Shown in pieces: positions 1 to 8,373 of a stretch of DNA of 64,000 nucleotides. Location of the stretch: NCBI GenBank assembly GCA_964651245.1, contig CAZYVI010000010.1, positions 1 through 64,000 on the forward strand, given 5' to 3'. The stretch is from Avedoeria sp964651245 (lineage in GTDB: Bacteria > Chloroflexota > Anaerolineae > Epilineales > Epilineaceae). A model generated the notes under the pieces. The model worked only from the letters and a program-made list of their open reading frames with translations. It made no database searches and had not been told where the DNA came from. A program made the position numbers and the translations under genes. Numbering within the stretch: position 1 is the first letter of the stretch; every line of letters starts with the position of its first letter.

Positions 1-115
1 ACGACGTGCGACAGGCCCAGCCAGCGCAGCGGCGACCGCTCCAGCCCGTACGTCAGCGCCCGCGCCAGCCGGCCGACGGCCGGGCGGCGCGCGGTGTCAT
101 GCGGACGAGGGCGGT
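1..115 (-). CDS. possible 5' end of a gene running off the window
   Basis: A minus-strand frame stays open to the window edge and reads ...ARRPAVGRLARALTYGLE, then RSPLRWLGLSHVV, which looks like coding sequence (amphipathic, Leu-rich). No ATG, GTG or TTG is evident in this frame close to the preceding gene's stop at 124, so the start is uncertain and may lie inside the window or use a rare codon. The product cannot be named. The second open frame here reads as Arg/Ala/Gly filler. Only the continuation outside the window can settle it. Confidence 0.25.
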
Positions 116-123
116 CGTTCGGG

Positions 124-1353
124 CTAGATGCGCGCCAGCAAGGCCCGCGTGAACTGCGCCCGGCGGCTCTCGTCCTTGAGGAGGTGGTAGAGCTCGTACT
201 CCTCGTCGGTGATCGCGCTCGATCCGGGCTTCGACACGCCGAGGATGACCTCGATGTCGGTCGGGATGTCGACGCGGTCCTGAACGTAGAACCACCAGGC
301 CTGGCACTGGTTGAACTCGTGCGGGTCGACGATGAAGACCTGGACGGTGTACGGCTTGCCGTGGTCGACCGGCACCAGCAGGTTGGGCAGCGGCGGCTCG
401 TCGGACGGCGACGGCAGCATGCCGATCACGGCCGCCCGCTGGCCGGACGCGGCGGCGTCGCGGGCCGCGGTCAGGGCTGACACCTGCTCCTCGGGTAGCA
501 TCCGCGGCGTCGCGAAGTGCAGCTCGACGCCCGACAGGGTCTCCTCGAACACCGCGCGGCGGGCGGTGGCCCAGTTGTTGGGGTCGCTGCCGACGACGAT
601 CGTCAGCGTGTGCGGGCGCGCCGCGATCTGCTGGGCCACGTACTTCGACAGCGAGAGGTCGGGCGCCTCGATCCGCGGCGCCGCGACGACGACGCGCGAC
701 GGGATCGCGCTGGCGTCGCCGAGGAAGCGGTCGAGGTGGTCCTTGATGCTGTCGGCGGCCTGGGGCAGGTGCTCGAACTCGTGCAGCGTATGCAGCGCCA
801 GCTTGCGGGCCAGCGGATCGGTCGTCTGGAGGTCGTGGTCGAGCCGCGCGATGCCGTGCATGTCGCCCAGGCGGGTCAACGCGGCGGCGGCGCGCGTGCG
901 CACCAGCGGGTCGGCGTCGTCGAGGTTGGCGCGCACGGCGTAGAGGACGTCGTCGTCGCCGGTGAGGCCCATGACGTCCATGATCCGCGCCCGCCGCTCG
1001 CCGACGTTGCTGACGTCGTCGGCCAGGGTGCGCGCCGGGCCGGACAGGTCGCGGCCGTATTGGCGCAGCGACTCGAGGGCCGGCCGATCGCCGTGCATGA
1101 GATAGGCGTTGAGCAGCGGCCGCATCGCCGTTCGGTCGCCCAGCTCGCCCAGGCGCGACTCGACCGCGTGTCGGAGCGTCGAGTTGCCGGTGCCGAGCTG
1201 GCGGGTCAACTCCTTGACGTCCATGTTCTCGATCGATGGCAGCTCGATCGCACGCGGGTCGGGCGCGAACTGGCGCTCCTCGCCCGGTGCCCGCCGGACC
1301 GGCGGCGGCGCCTTCTTGTCCTTGCCACCGAAGAGCTTGTCCAGGAACCCCAT
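124..1353 (-). CDS. HEAT-repeat protein of unknown function
   Basis: A 409-residue cytosolic protein with no signal peptide. Residues 1-40 hold a short amphipathic start (MGFLDKLFGGKDKK) and a Pro/Arg linker. Residues about 45-225 form successive helical pairs of the HEAT/PBS-lyase type (for example DDADPLVRTRAAAALTRLGD). Residues about 230-409 form a separate mixed domain containing SKYVAQQIAARPHTLTIVVG and a DxxEFNQCQAWWFYV segment that I do not recognise. HEAT repeats usually act as protein-binding scaffolds; no catalytic motif is visible. It lies downstream of acuI across a 240-nt gap with a possible -10 (AGGATA on the plus strand at 1416-1421), so it probably has its own promoter. Confidence 0.75.
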   Translation of the reverse strand: MGFLDKLFGGKDKKAPPPVRRAPGEERQFAPDPRAIELPSIENMDVKELTRQLGTGNSTLRHAVESRLGELGDRTAMRPLLNAYLMHGDRPALESLRQYGRDLSGPARTLADDVSNVGERRARIMDVMGLTGDDDVLYAVRANLDDADPLVRTRAAAALTRLGDMHGIARLDHDLQTTDPLARKLALHTLHEFEHLPQAADSIKDHLDRFLGDASAIPSRVVVAAPRIEAPDLSLSKYVAQQIAARPHTLTIVVGSDPNNWATARRAVFEETLSGVELHFATPRMLPEEQVSALTAARDAAASGQRAAVIGMLPSPSDEPPLPNLLVPVDHGKPYTVQVFIVDPHEFNQCQAWWFYVQDRVDIPTDIEVILGVSKPGSSAITDEEYELYHLLKDESRRAQFTRALLARI

Positions 1354-1593
1354 CCCGACCTCCTCGCGTCGCTCGACGACCGACCCATGACGCCGCCCGG
1401 TGCCGGGCGCGCCAGAGGATAGGTCAGTTGCCGGATGCGTGCCAGCGACCTGTCGGGGCCATCCCGCCCGCGCGGCCGCCGGCGGCGCCGCACCGCGGGC
1501 GACCCGCCCCGCTCGGAGTCCCTGACAAATCCGGCGCGACGACGTGCCTCGGCCCTGTGGCGATCCGAGGCCGTGTGGGTTTGTTGGGCCCTC

Positions 1594-2646
1594 TCAGCCG
1601 CGCACGTCGAGCACGACGCGCCCGCGGACCTGCCCGGCCAGGATCGCCTCGGCCAGCGCCGCGATGTCCGACAGCGGCCGGTCGGTGGTCATCGACGCCA
1701 GCAGCGCGGGGGAGATCGCGCCGGCCAGGCGGCGCCAGGCGGCGCCGCGTTGCGGCGGCGGGCAGGTGTTGCTGTCGATCCCCAGCAGCTGGACGCCGCG
1801 CAGGATGAACGGGAAGACGGTGGTCCGCAGCGCGCTGCCGCCGGCGAGGCCACACGCCGCCACCGCGCCGTGGGTGCGGGTCGCGGCCAGCAGCGCCGCC
1901 AGCGTGTCGCCGCCGACAGTGTCCACGGCGCCGGCGAAGCGCGCGGTGTCGAGCGGCTGCGGCGGCCCGGCCGCCAGGAGGGCGCGATCCTGCACGTCGG
2001 CCGCGCCCAGGGCGCGGAGGTAGTCGCCTTCGTCCGTCCGGCCCGTCGACGCCACGACGCGATGGCCAGCCGCCGCCAGGAGCGCCACGGCCACGCTGCC
2101 GACGCCACCCGATGCGCCGGTCACGACGACGTCGCCGTCGCCGGGCCGCACTCCGTGGTCCTCCAGGGCCTGGACGGCCAGCGCGGCGGTGAAGCCCGCC
2201 GTCCCCAGCGCCATGGCGGCGTGGGCGTCGAGGCCCGGCGGCAGCGGCACGGCCCAGCCCGCCCGCACCCGCCCGACGGACGCGAAGCCGCCGCTGTAGT
2301 GCTCGCCGACACCCCAGCCGGTGACGATCACGCCGTCGCCCGGCCGCAGCGGCGTCGCCAGGCCGTCGCCGGCCGCCGCCGCCGGGTCGGCGCAGCGCAC
2401 CGTACCCGCCAGGTCGATGCCCGGAACGATCGGGAAGCGGCGCAGGATCGGGCTGCGGCCGGTCACCGCCAGGGCGTCCTTGTAGTTCAGGCTTGAGCAG
2501 GCGATGTCGACGACGAGGTCGCCGTCCGCGGGCCACGTCGGGAGGTCGGCCAGCGTGACGGTCCGCAGCGCGGCCGGACGCTGGCGGCCGTCGTCGCCGC
2601 GCTCGACGACGAGGGCGCGGAAGGGCTCGATCGCGGCGATGTCCAT
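1594..2646 (-). CDS. acuI: AcuI/YhdH-type NADPH-dependent acrylyl-CoA reductase (MDR family)
   Basis: A 350-residue medium-chain reductase/quinone-oxidoreductase-family protein. The N-terminal GroES-like domain carries SLNYKD at 52-57 and FPIVPGIDLAG at 71-81, both typical of the YhdH/AcuI branch. The nucleotide fold carries TGASGGVG at 176-183. No zinc-binding Cys/His set of the alcohol dehydrogenases is present. AcuI reduces acryloyl-CoA to propionyl-CoA, detoxifying acrylate; related enzymes are quinone reductases, so the substrate is an inference. The ATG lies 3 nt after the aat stop, so it is probably the last gene of the run mtaD-HhH-Ig-aat-acuI. Confidence 0.85.
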   Translation of the reverse strand: MDIAAIEPFRALVVERGDDGRQRPAALRTVTLADLPTWPADGDLVVDIACSSLNYKDALAVTGRSPILRRFPIVPGIDLAGTVRCADPAAAAGDGLATPLRPGDGVIVTGWGVGEHYSGGFASVGRVRAGWAVPLPPGLDAHAAMALGTAGFTAALAVQALEDHGVRPGDGDVVVTGASGGVGSVAVALLAAAGHRVVASTGRTDEGDYLRALGAADVQDRALLAAGPPQPLDTARFAGAVDTVGGDTLAALLAATRTHGAVAACGLAGGSALRTTVFPFILRGVQLLGIDSNTCPPPQRGAAWRRLAGAISPALLASMTTDRPLSDIAALAEAILAGQVRGRVVLDVRG

Positions 2647-2649
2647 GCT

Positions 2650-3378
2650 TCAGGCCTCCGGATCGGGGTCGAGGCGCCACGGCCCCAGCCGGGTCGGCTG
2701 GCGCAGGGCGGCCTCGAGGCGGGCCAGGAACGCCGCCCGCGGCCACGGTCGGGCGCCGAACCGCTCGGTGTGCGGTGACTCGACCTGGACGTCGACGAGG
2801 TCGATCCCCCAGCGCGCCAGCTGTCGCACGAGCGTCACGAACGCCACCTTGGCCGCCTCGGAGCGCCGGGTGAACATCGACTCGCCGGCGAACATGCCCC
2901 CGAGGCTGACGCCGTAGAGCCCGCCGACCAGCTGGCCGTCCTGCCACGCCTCGGCCGAGTGGGCGATGCCCAGCGCGTGCAGCTCGGCGTACGCCGTCCG
3001 CATCGCCGGTGTGATCCAGGTCCGCGCCGCCGTGTCGCCCGCTTCGCCGGCCTCGGCCCGGTCGCCGCCGCCCGATCCGTCCGACCGCGGCACCGTCGCG
3101 CAGGCGGCGACGACGGCGTCGAACGCGGTGTCGACGGTCACGCGGAAGCGGCCCTGCCGCACGACGCGGGCCAGCCGGCGCGGCACGTGGAGCTCGCCGG
3201 CTGTCAGCGTGTAGCGCGGATCGGGCGAGAACCACAGCAGCGGCCAGCCCGGGTGCGGCCACGGAAAGATCCCGCGGCGGTAGGCCGCGACGAGCCGCTC
3301 CGGCGTGAGCCGCCCACCGACGGCGACGATGCCGTCCGCATCGGCGCTCTCGGCCGGCGGGAACCAGGCGGCGTCGAT
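2650..3378 (-). CDS. aat: leucyl/phenylalanyl-tRNA--protein transferase, no canonical start codon
   Basis: Aat adds Leu or Phe to N-terminal Arg/Lys of proteins, creating N-degrons. The family signature is intact: AVGGRLTPERLVAAYRRGIF followed by PW, WFSPDPR, ELHALGIAHSAEAW and GVSLGGMFAGESMF. The conserved N-terminus begins DAAWFPPAESA, only a few codons after an in-frame TAG (3388-3390) that ends the upstream Ig-like gene. Between that TAG and the conserved core there is no ATG, GTG or TTG. The best-placed codon is ATC at 3376-3378 (242 aa, normal family length). The first usual start, GTG at 3184-3186, would delete about 64 conserved residues. Either a rare ATC start, a sequence error, or a 5'-damaged gene is possible. 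Confidence 0.75.
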   Translation of the reverse strand: MDAAWFPPAESADADGIVAVGGRLTPERLVAAYRRGIFPWPHPGWPLLWFSPDPRYTLTAGELHVPRRLARVVRQGRFRVTVDTAFDAVVAACATVPRSDGSGGGDRAEAGEAGDTAARTWITPAMRTAYAELHALGIAHSAEAWQDGQLVGGLYGVSLGGMFAGESMFTRRSEAAKVAFVTLVRQLARWGIDLVDVQVESPHTERFGARPWPRAAFLARLEAALRQPTRLGPWRLDPDPEA

Positions 3379-3387
3379 CGCGTCGCC

Positions 3388-4239
3388 CTAGCGCAGCGCG
3401 GTCGGCGTCCCCGTCGCGGCCGCGGCGGGTGCCGCGGGCGTGCCGGTCGCCGGGCGGGCCGTCGCGGCCGATGTCGCCGGCGCGCCGGCCACGGTGACGA
3501 CCCAGTCGCCGGACGCCACGCCGCCGTCGCGCCCGCCGACGACGACGCGCAGCCGGTGGGTGCCGGGCGCGAGGTCGGGCAACGGGAACGTCCAGCGGCC
3601 CTCGGCGTCGGCCTGCGTGGCGCCGATCGGCGTCGCGCCCTCCCAGAAGCGGATGTCGGCGCCGGCCGCCGCCGCGCCGCGCAGCGTCGGCATCTCACCG
3701 GGCGCCAGGTCGCTGGCCAGGCTGGGCCAGGTCAGGGCCGCGGCATCGGTCAGGTCGAGCCACGGCACCGGCGTGCCCTGGAGGCTGAACGTCGGCACCG
3801 TCGGCGTGGCCGTGGGCGTCGGCGTGGCCGAGGCGATCGTCAGCGAGAAGGGGGTCGAGGCGGCGGTCTGGCCCAGCGCGTCGCGGGCGACGACGCTCAG
3901 CCGGTGGGCGCCCTCGCGCAGCCCGTCGGGCGCGCCGACGGCGAAGCGCCCGTCGGCGTCGGCGGTGACCTCGGCGCCCGGCACCGGGCGGTCGTCGTCG
4001 AGGAGGACGACGGTGACCCCGGACGCCGCGCGCCCCGACACCGTCACCGGCGCCCCGGCGGCGACGATCGCCGGCGGCGGCGTGCCGATCTCCGGCGCGC
4101 GCACCGGCCGCGGCGCGCTATCGCCGCCGCAGCCGCGCAGCAGCGAGCCGAGGACGACGAGCGCCAGCATCGCGCCGACGGCGGCGAGCTTGGGCCGGTC
4201 GAGCGGCGGTTCCCAGTACGGGGGCGGGAAGCTGGGCAT
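3388..4239 (-). CDS. membrane-anchored protein with Ig-like repeats
   Basis: A 283-residue protein. An N-terminal hydrophobic segment (about residues 18-36, ending LGSLLRGCGGDS) could be a lipoprotein signal or a membrane anchor. Two bacterial Ig-like units follow: about 58-135 (VTVSGRAASGVTVVLLDD, then ADADGRFAV) and about 180-258 (MPTLRGAAAAGADIRFWEG, then DAEGRWTFPL). They are separated by a Thr/Pro linker (ATPTPTATPT), and the protein ends in an Ala/Thr/Pro tail. Such proteins are cell-envelope adhesive or structural modules; no enzyme motif is seen. The start chosen is 4 nt after the stop of the HhH gene. Its stop codon is in frame with, and 9 nt from, the likely aat start. Confidence 0.7.
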   Translation of the reverse strand: MPSFPPPYWEPPLDRPKLAAVGAMLALVVLGSLLRGCGGDSAPRPVRAPEIGTPPPAIVAAGAPVTVSGRAASGVTVVLLDDDRPVPGAEVTADADGRFAVGAPDGLREGAHRLSVVARDALGQTAASTPFSLTIASATPTPTATPTVPTFSLQGTPVPWLDLTDAAALTWPSLASDLAPGEMPTLRGAAAAGADIRFWEGATPIGATQADAEGRWTFPLPDLAPGTHRLRVVVGGRDGGVASGDWVVTVAGAPATSAATARPATGTPAAPAAAATGTPTALR

Positions 4240-4243
4240 CGCC

Positions 4244-4720
4244 TCAGACCTTCCGGGCCAGCTCGGCGGCTTGTCGGATCCAGTCGCCGAAGTCGTAGTT
4301 CTGCCAGTCCTCGGCCTGGATGATCGCCGCCACGTCCTCGGCCGACATCGCCGCCAGGGCGTCGTAGGTGGTGACGCCGGCATCGAAGAGCTTGTCCTGG
4401 AACACCTCGCCGATGCCGCGGATCGCCTTGAGGTCGTCGCGGCGCTTGGCGCGGCGCGACGTCATGGCCGGCGCCTCGGCGGCCGGCTCGGCCGGCGGTC
4501 GAGCCGGGGCGGCGCTCGGCCGGCTGCTCGTGGCGGGCGCGCTCGTCCCACCGCGGCCGGCGGCCCCGACGACCGAGGCCCGGCGCAGCTCGTCCTCGAG
4601 CTCGCGGATTCGCGCCTCGAGCGGCGCGGTGAACTGGGCCGCGCGCCGACCGCGCCAGTACCACAGCTCGATCGCCCACTCGATGGCGAAGCCCAGCAGC
4701 AGCCAGAAGAGCCAAGACAT
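4244..4720 (-). CDS. membrane protein with C-terminal helix-hairpin-helix domain
   Basis: A 158-residue protein. The start ATG at 4720 gives an N-terminal membrane helix (MSWLFWLLLGFAIEWAIELW), then a short coiled coil (LEARIRELEDELRRA), an Ala/Pro-rich linker, and a C-terminal domain from about residue 93. That domain reads DDLKAIRGIGEVFQDKLFDAG then TTYDALAAMSAEDVAAII. This is the HhH-like fold found in 'flap endonuclease-1-like' or DUF4332 proteins, often attached to membrane helices; a nucleic-acid-binding role is possible but unproven. A longer in-frame start at 4777 adds only Arg-rich sequence. It sits 4 nt before the Ig-like gene in one operon. Confidence 0.75.
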   Translation of the reverse strand: MSWLFWLLLGFAIEWAIELWYWRGRRAAQFTAPLEARIRELEDELRRASVVGAAGRGGTSAPATSSRPSAAPARPPAEPAAEAPAMTSRRAKRRDDLKAIRGIGEVFQDKLFDAGVTTYDALAAMSAEDVAAIIQAEDWQNYDFGDWIRQAAELARKV

Positions 4721-4789
4721 CCCGTGTCTCCTTGTGCGCGCCGGCCGAGGGTCGCCGATCCCCCGCGCCCGGCCCAAGCATGCCGCGCT

Positions 4790-6157
4790 TCAGTCGATTG
4801 TGCCAGCCGACAGGCGCGCCAACCGCCCGCGGACCTCGGCGCGGACCTCCGCCTCGTCGGCCACGACCCCGTCCGCCATGAGGACGCGGCCGTCGCAGAT
4901 CGTGGTGCGCACGGCCCCGCCGTGGGCGCTGTAGACGAGGTCGGCCACCAGGTCGTGGCCCGGGAACAGCAGCGGGTGGTCGAGGTCGACCAGGACGATG
5001 TCGGCCAGCCGGCCCGGCGCCAGCCGCCCGGCCGCCAGGCCGAGGGCGTCGGCCGCGTCGGCGGTGGCCAGGCCGAGGGCCTCGCCCGCCGGCAGCACCG
5101 TCGGGTCGCCGGTGGCGTGCTTGGCCAGGAGCGCGGCGAAGTGGAGCTCCTCGAACAGGTCGAGGTTGTTGTTCGACGCCACGCTGTCGGTCCCGACCAG
5201 GACGCGCACCCCGGCCGCGCGCATCGCGGCGTAGCGCATCGGCCCGCCGGAGGCGAGCTTGAGGTTGCTGCGCGGGTTGTGCAGGGCGCGGACGCCGCGC
5301 TCGGCCAGCAGCGCGATCTCGGCGTCGTCGAGGTGGACGCAGTGGGCGGCGAAGGTGCGCGGGCCCAGCAGGCCGAGATCGTCGAGGTAGGCCGGTGGCC
5401 GTTGGCCCGTCTCGCGCTGGCAGCTGGCGACCTCGCCGGCCGTCTCCGAGAGGTGGGTGTGCAGCGCGACCCCGTGCTCGGCGGCCAGCTCGCCCAGCCA
5501 GCGCAGCGTCGGGGCGCTGACGGTGTAGTTGGCGTGCGGCCCGAACGCCAGCGTGACCCGCGGCCCGAACGCGCCGCGCCGCTCGACGACGTCGCGGGCG
5601 ACGGCCCGCTGCGCCTCGGCCTGGCCGGGGTCGCCGAAGTCGGCCAGCGCCACCGCCAGCTGGGCGCGCAGCCCGCTGTCGGCGACGGCGCGGGCGGTGT
5701 GCTCGACGTGCCAGTACATGTCGTTGAAGCAGGTGGTGCCGGTGCGGATCATCTCGATGCAGCCGAGGCGGTTGCCCCAATAGACATCCTCGGGCGTCAT
5801 CCGGGCCTCGAACGGCCAGATCTTCTCGCGCAGCCACGGCATGAGCGGCATGTCGTCGGCGTAGGAGCGCATCGGCGTCATGCCGTTGTGGGTGTGGGCG
5901 TTGACGAGCCCCGGCAGCGCCGCCGCGCCGCGGCCGTCGACGACGACGGCGCCCGGCGGGACGGCGCGGTCGGGACGGTGCGGCTCGACGGCGACGATCG
6001 TCGACCCGGCGACGACGATGTCGCGCCGCTCGCCGGGACCGCCGACGCGCGTCGCGCCGGGCGCGGTCCAACGGCCGTCGATGGCGCCCGGCGGGAGGAC
6101 GGCGCCCTGGACGAGCAGCGTGGGCGTGGGCGGGGTCGGGGCGGCGGGGTCGGTCAT
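4790..6157 (-). CDS. mtaD: amidohydrolase of the MtaD/TrzA type (5-methylthioadenosine/SAH deaminase)
   Basis: A 455-residue metal-dependent hydrolase of the TRZ/ATZ branch. The metal ligands are visible: H88 and H90 (VNAHTHNGM), H235 (LHTHLSET), H272 (AAHCVHLDD) and D324 (VGTDSVASNN). The segment MIRTGTTCFNDMYWH at about 136-150 is typical of MtaD. The family deaminates S-adenosylhomocysteine and methylthioadenosine to inosyl derivatives, but guanine or cytosine deaminases and chlorohydrolases share this scaffold, so the substrate is an inference. It is the promoter-proximal gene of the run ending in acuI. A weak divergent promoter (TTCCCG, 17 nt, TACGAT on the minus strand at 6208-6236) overlaps the DoxX promoter. 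Confidence 0.8.
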   Translation of the reverse strand: MTDPAAPTPPTPTLLVQGAVLPPGAIDGRWTAPGATRVGGPGERRDIVVAGSTIVAVEPHRPDRAVPPGAVVVDGRGAAALPGLVNAHTHNGMTPMRSYADDMPLMPWLREKIWPFEARMTPEDVYWGNRLGCIEMIRTGTTCFNDMYWHVEHTARAVADSGLRAQLAVALADFGDPGQAEAQRAVARDVVERRGAFGPRVTLAFGPHANYTVSAPTLRWLGELAAEHGVALHTHLSETAGEVASCQRETGQRPPAYLDDLGLLGPRTFAAHCVHLDDAEIALLAERGVRALHNPRSNLKLASGGPMRYAAMRAAGVRVLVGTDSVASNNNLDLFEELHFAALLAKHATGDPTVLPAGEALGLATADAADALGLAAGRLAPGRLADIVLVDLDHPLLFPGHDLVADLVYSAHGGAVRTTICDGRVLMADGVVADEAEVRAEVRGRLARLSAGTID

Positions 6158-6188
6158 CGCGGTCGGCTCCGGGGCGGGGCGCAGCGAG

Positions 6189-6217
6189 GTGACAGCGCCG
6201 GAGGACTATCGTATCGT
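6189..6217 (+). promoter_or_regulatory. sigma70-like promoter for the DoxX gene
   Basis: GTGACA at 6189-6194 and TATCGT at 6212-6217 are separated by exactly 17 nt, in a local AT-richer patch of a 75% GC background. They lie about 97 nt before the ATG at 6314. The divergent mtaD gene may use an overlapping promoter on the other strand. Confidence 0.4.
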
Positions 6218-6313
6218 TGCCCCTGCGCGGCGGGAAGCCGGGCCGGCCGGCCGCGGTGGCCGGGACGACGCGAGGTGCCGGGGCGCGGGCGCGCCCGACG
6301 AGGAGTGCGACGG

Positions 6314-6697
6314 ATGCGACGCTACCTGCTGTGGGCTGCGCAGATCGTGCCGGCCGTCCTGATGGGCATGACGCTGTACTTCAAGTTCACCGGCGCGCCC
6401 GACTCCGTGGCGCTGTTCTCGACCCTGGGCGTCGAGCCGTGGGGACGCTATCTGACGGGCGTCCTCGAGCTGGCGGCGGTGGTGCTGCTGCTGGTGCCGG
6501 CGCCCTATCTGGGCAAGCACGCCTGGGGCGCGGTGCTCGGCGCCGCGATCATGGCCGGCGCCCTCGGGGCACACGCGGCCAAGCTGGGCTTCGACGGCGC
6601 GAACGGGCAGCTGGCGGTCATGGCCGCCGTCGCCCTGGCCTGCTGCCTCTACGTGGTCTGGGAGCGCCGGGCCGAGGTGCCGTTCCTCGGGCGGTAG
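6314..6697 (+). CDS. DoxX-like membrane protein
   Basis: A 127-residue integral membrane protein with four predicted helices: LLWAAQIVPAVLMGMTLYFK, YLTGVLELAAVVLLLVP, GAVLGAAIMAGALGAHA and AVMAAVALACCLYVVW. The pattern of F-K-F-x-G after helix 1 and G-x-x-E in helix 2 (TGVLELAA) is that of the DoxX family. Members take part in quinone-linked redox or stress functions, and the exact role here is unknown. The start is the ATG beginning MRRYLLWAAQ; a longer upstream frame is Arg/Gly filler. The CDF transporter gene begins 25 nt downstream, so the two may be co-transcribed. A second DoxX gene lies at 36764-37189. Confidence 0.75.
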   Translation: MRRYLLWAAQIVPAVLMGMTLYFKFTGAPDSVALFSTLGVEPWGRYLTGVLELAAVVLLLVPAPYLGKHAWGAVLGAAIMAGALGAHAAKLGFDGANGQLAVMAAVALACCLYVVWERRAEVPFLGR

Positions 6698-6722
6698 CCG
6701 GGCGGTCCGGCGGGCGCGGCGG

Positions 6723-8132
6723 GTGGAAGGCGGCGCCGGGGCGCGCGCCGGCCGGATCCAGCGCGTCCTGGCCCTGACGTTGGGGCTCAACGTCCTGGCG
6801 GCGGCCATCAAGCTGGCCGCCGGAGGGTGGTCGGGCAGCCTGTCGCTGGTGGCCGGCGGCATGGACTCGGCGTTCGATGGCCTGGCGAACGTGGCCGGCA
6901 TGGCCGCCACCCGCGTCGCCGGCCGGCCGCCCGATGCCGACCACCCCTACGGCCATCGCAAGTACGAGACGCTCGTCAGCGTCGGCATCGCGGTGCTGCT
7001 GTTCGTGACGTGCTGGCGGCTGGTGGCCGAGGCCACCGCCCACCTGGGCCTCGGCGCGGGCGACGGCGGGGCGGCGGCGCGGCTGGCGCCCGGTGACGTT
7101 CGCCTGCCGGTGCTGTTGGCGCCGCTGGCGGCGGCGCTCCTCAACCTGGCCACGGCGCGCTACGAGGCCCGCCGCGGCCGGGCGCTGGGTAGCGAGCTCC
7201 TGGTGGCCGACGCCGGCCACACCCGGGCCGACGCCTGGGTGTCGCTGTCGATCGTGGCCGGGCTGGCGGCGGTGCGGTCGGGGTGGACGTGGGTCGATCC
7301 GGTGCTGGCGCTGGGCATCGCCGGCGTGGTGGCTTGGACCGGCTGGCGCATCATCCAGGCCACGGCCGCGGTGCTGGCCGACGCCGCGGTGCTCGATCCG
7401 GGCGCGGTGTCGGCGGTGGCGGGCGGCGTGCCGGGCGTCGTCGGGACGCACGCCATCCGCAGCCGCGGGACGCGCGACGCGACGGCGCTCGACCTCCACG
7501 TCCAGGTCGACCCGCACCTCGGCATCGGCCGGGCGCACGCCATCGGCCATGCCGTCAAGGCGGCGCTGGCCGAGCGCTTCCCGGGCGCGACCGACATCGT
7601 CGTCCATGTCGAGCCCGACTGGAACCTGTCGGGCGACGGTGTCGTGGCCGCGGTCCGGCGCGCCCTCGACGGCTTCCCGGTCGAGGCGCACGACGTCCAC
7701 GTCCACGTCGACGCCGCCGGCCGCACCGAGGTCGGGCTCCACCTCGAGCTCGACCCCGACCTCAGCCTGGCCGACGCCCACGACATCGCCACCGCGGTCG
7801 AGGCGGCCGTGGCGGCCGAGGTGCCGGCGGCGGTGCGGGTGGTCACGCACCTCGAGCCGCGCCCGAACGCCGCCGACCGGGCCGCCGCCGCCGACGGCGA
7901 CCGCGACTGGGACGCCCTCGTCGCCGACGCCGCTGCGGCCGTCGGGCTGGCCGCGCCGCACGACCTCCAAGCGGTGCGGGTGAGCGGCGGCGTCCGGCTG
8001 TCGGTGCATGTGGAGGCGGCGGCCGCGCTGCCGCTGTCCAGCGCCCACGCCCTGGCCGAGGCCCTCGAGGCGCGGCTGCGCGCGGCGGCGGCGGAGCTCG
8101 AGCGGGTGACGATCCATGTGGAGCCGGCGTAG
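6723..8132 (+). CDS. cation diffusion facilitator transporter with three C-terminal dimerisation domains
   Basis: A 469-residue CDF-family metal/proton antiporter. The membrane domain (about 1-220) carries D48 and D52 (GGMDSAFDGLAN) and H166 and D170 (ADAGHTRADAW), the D-D-H-D transport site of zinc/cadmium-type members. The start GTG at 6723 leaves a short cytosolic lead. After residue 225 there are three consecutive modules, about 225-298, 304-379 and 395-469. Each carries an S-x-A-H-x-(I/L)-A-type helix and ends H-V-E-P, H-L-E-P or H-V-E-P, as in the cytosolic ZT-dimer domain. Most CDF proteins have one such domain, so this is a triplication. The metal is inferred, not shown. Confidence 0.85.
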   Translation: MEGGAGARAGRIQRVLALTLGLNVLAAAIKLAAGGWSGSLSLVAGGMDSAFDGLANVAGMAATRVAGRPPDADHPYGHRKYETLVSVGIAVLLFVTCWRLVAEATAHLGLGAGDGGAAARLAPGDVRLPVLLAPLAAALLNLATARYEARRGRALGSELLVADAGHTRADAWVSLSIVAGLAAVRSGWTWVDPVLALGIAGVVAWTGWRIIQATAAVLADAAVLDPGAVSAVAGGVPGVVGTHAIRSRGTRDATALDLHVQVDPHLGIGRAHAIGHAVKAALAERFPGATDIVVHVEPDWNLSGDGVVAAVRRALDGFPVEAHDVHVHVDAAGRTEVGLHLELDPDLSLADAHDIATAVEAAVAAEVPAAVRVVTHLEPRPNAADRAAAADGDRDWDALVADAAAAVGLAAPHDLQAVRVSGGVRLSVHVEAAAALPLSSAHALAEALEARLRAAAAELERVTIHVEPA

Positions 8133-8145
8133 CGTCGGCATGGCG

Positions 8146-8174
8146 TTGACCGCGGCGCGCCGGAGGCGTATCCT
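8146..8174 (+). promoter_or_regulatory. sigma70-like promoter for the BtrH-like gene
   Basis: TTGACC at 8146-8151, a 17-nt spacer, and TATCCT at 8169-8174. This is among the best matches in the window to a vegetative promoter. The predicted transcript would have a 5' leader of about 190 nt before the GTG at 8374. I saw no recognisable riboswitch in that leader. Confidence 0.5.
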
Positions 8175-8373
8175 GGCCGGCGGCGCCGCCTCGCGCCTGA
8201 CCCCCAGACCGGTCGACTGCGCCGGCTGGCACGCGGGGGTAAAGGGGATCGTGTCCTCGGGGTGAGCACGGGTCCGGCCGCCAGGCCGGCAGGGCGTCCT
8301 GTGACTCGACGTGCGGTCGGTGGGGCCAGCGCAGTGGGCCGTGCCGCGCCGCGCCCGAGCCCAGGAGCCGATC

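Noticed and set aside
3440..6697. A 1085-codon plus-strand frame covering the minus-strand mtaD, HhH and Ig genes
   Set aside because: Only its last 127 codons (the DoxX gene from 6314) look like protein; the rest is the antisense shadow of well-supported genes.
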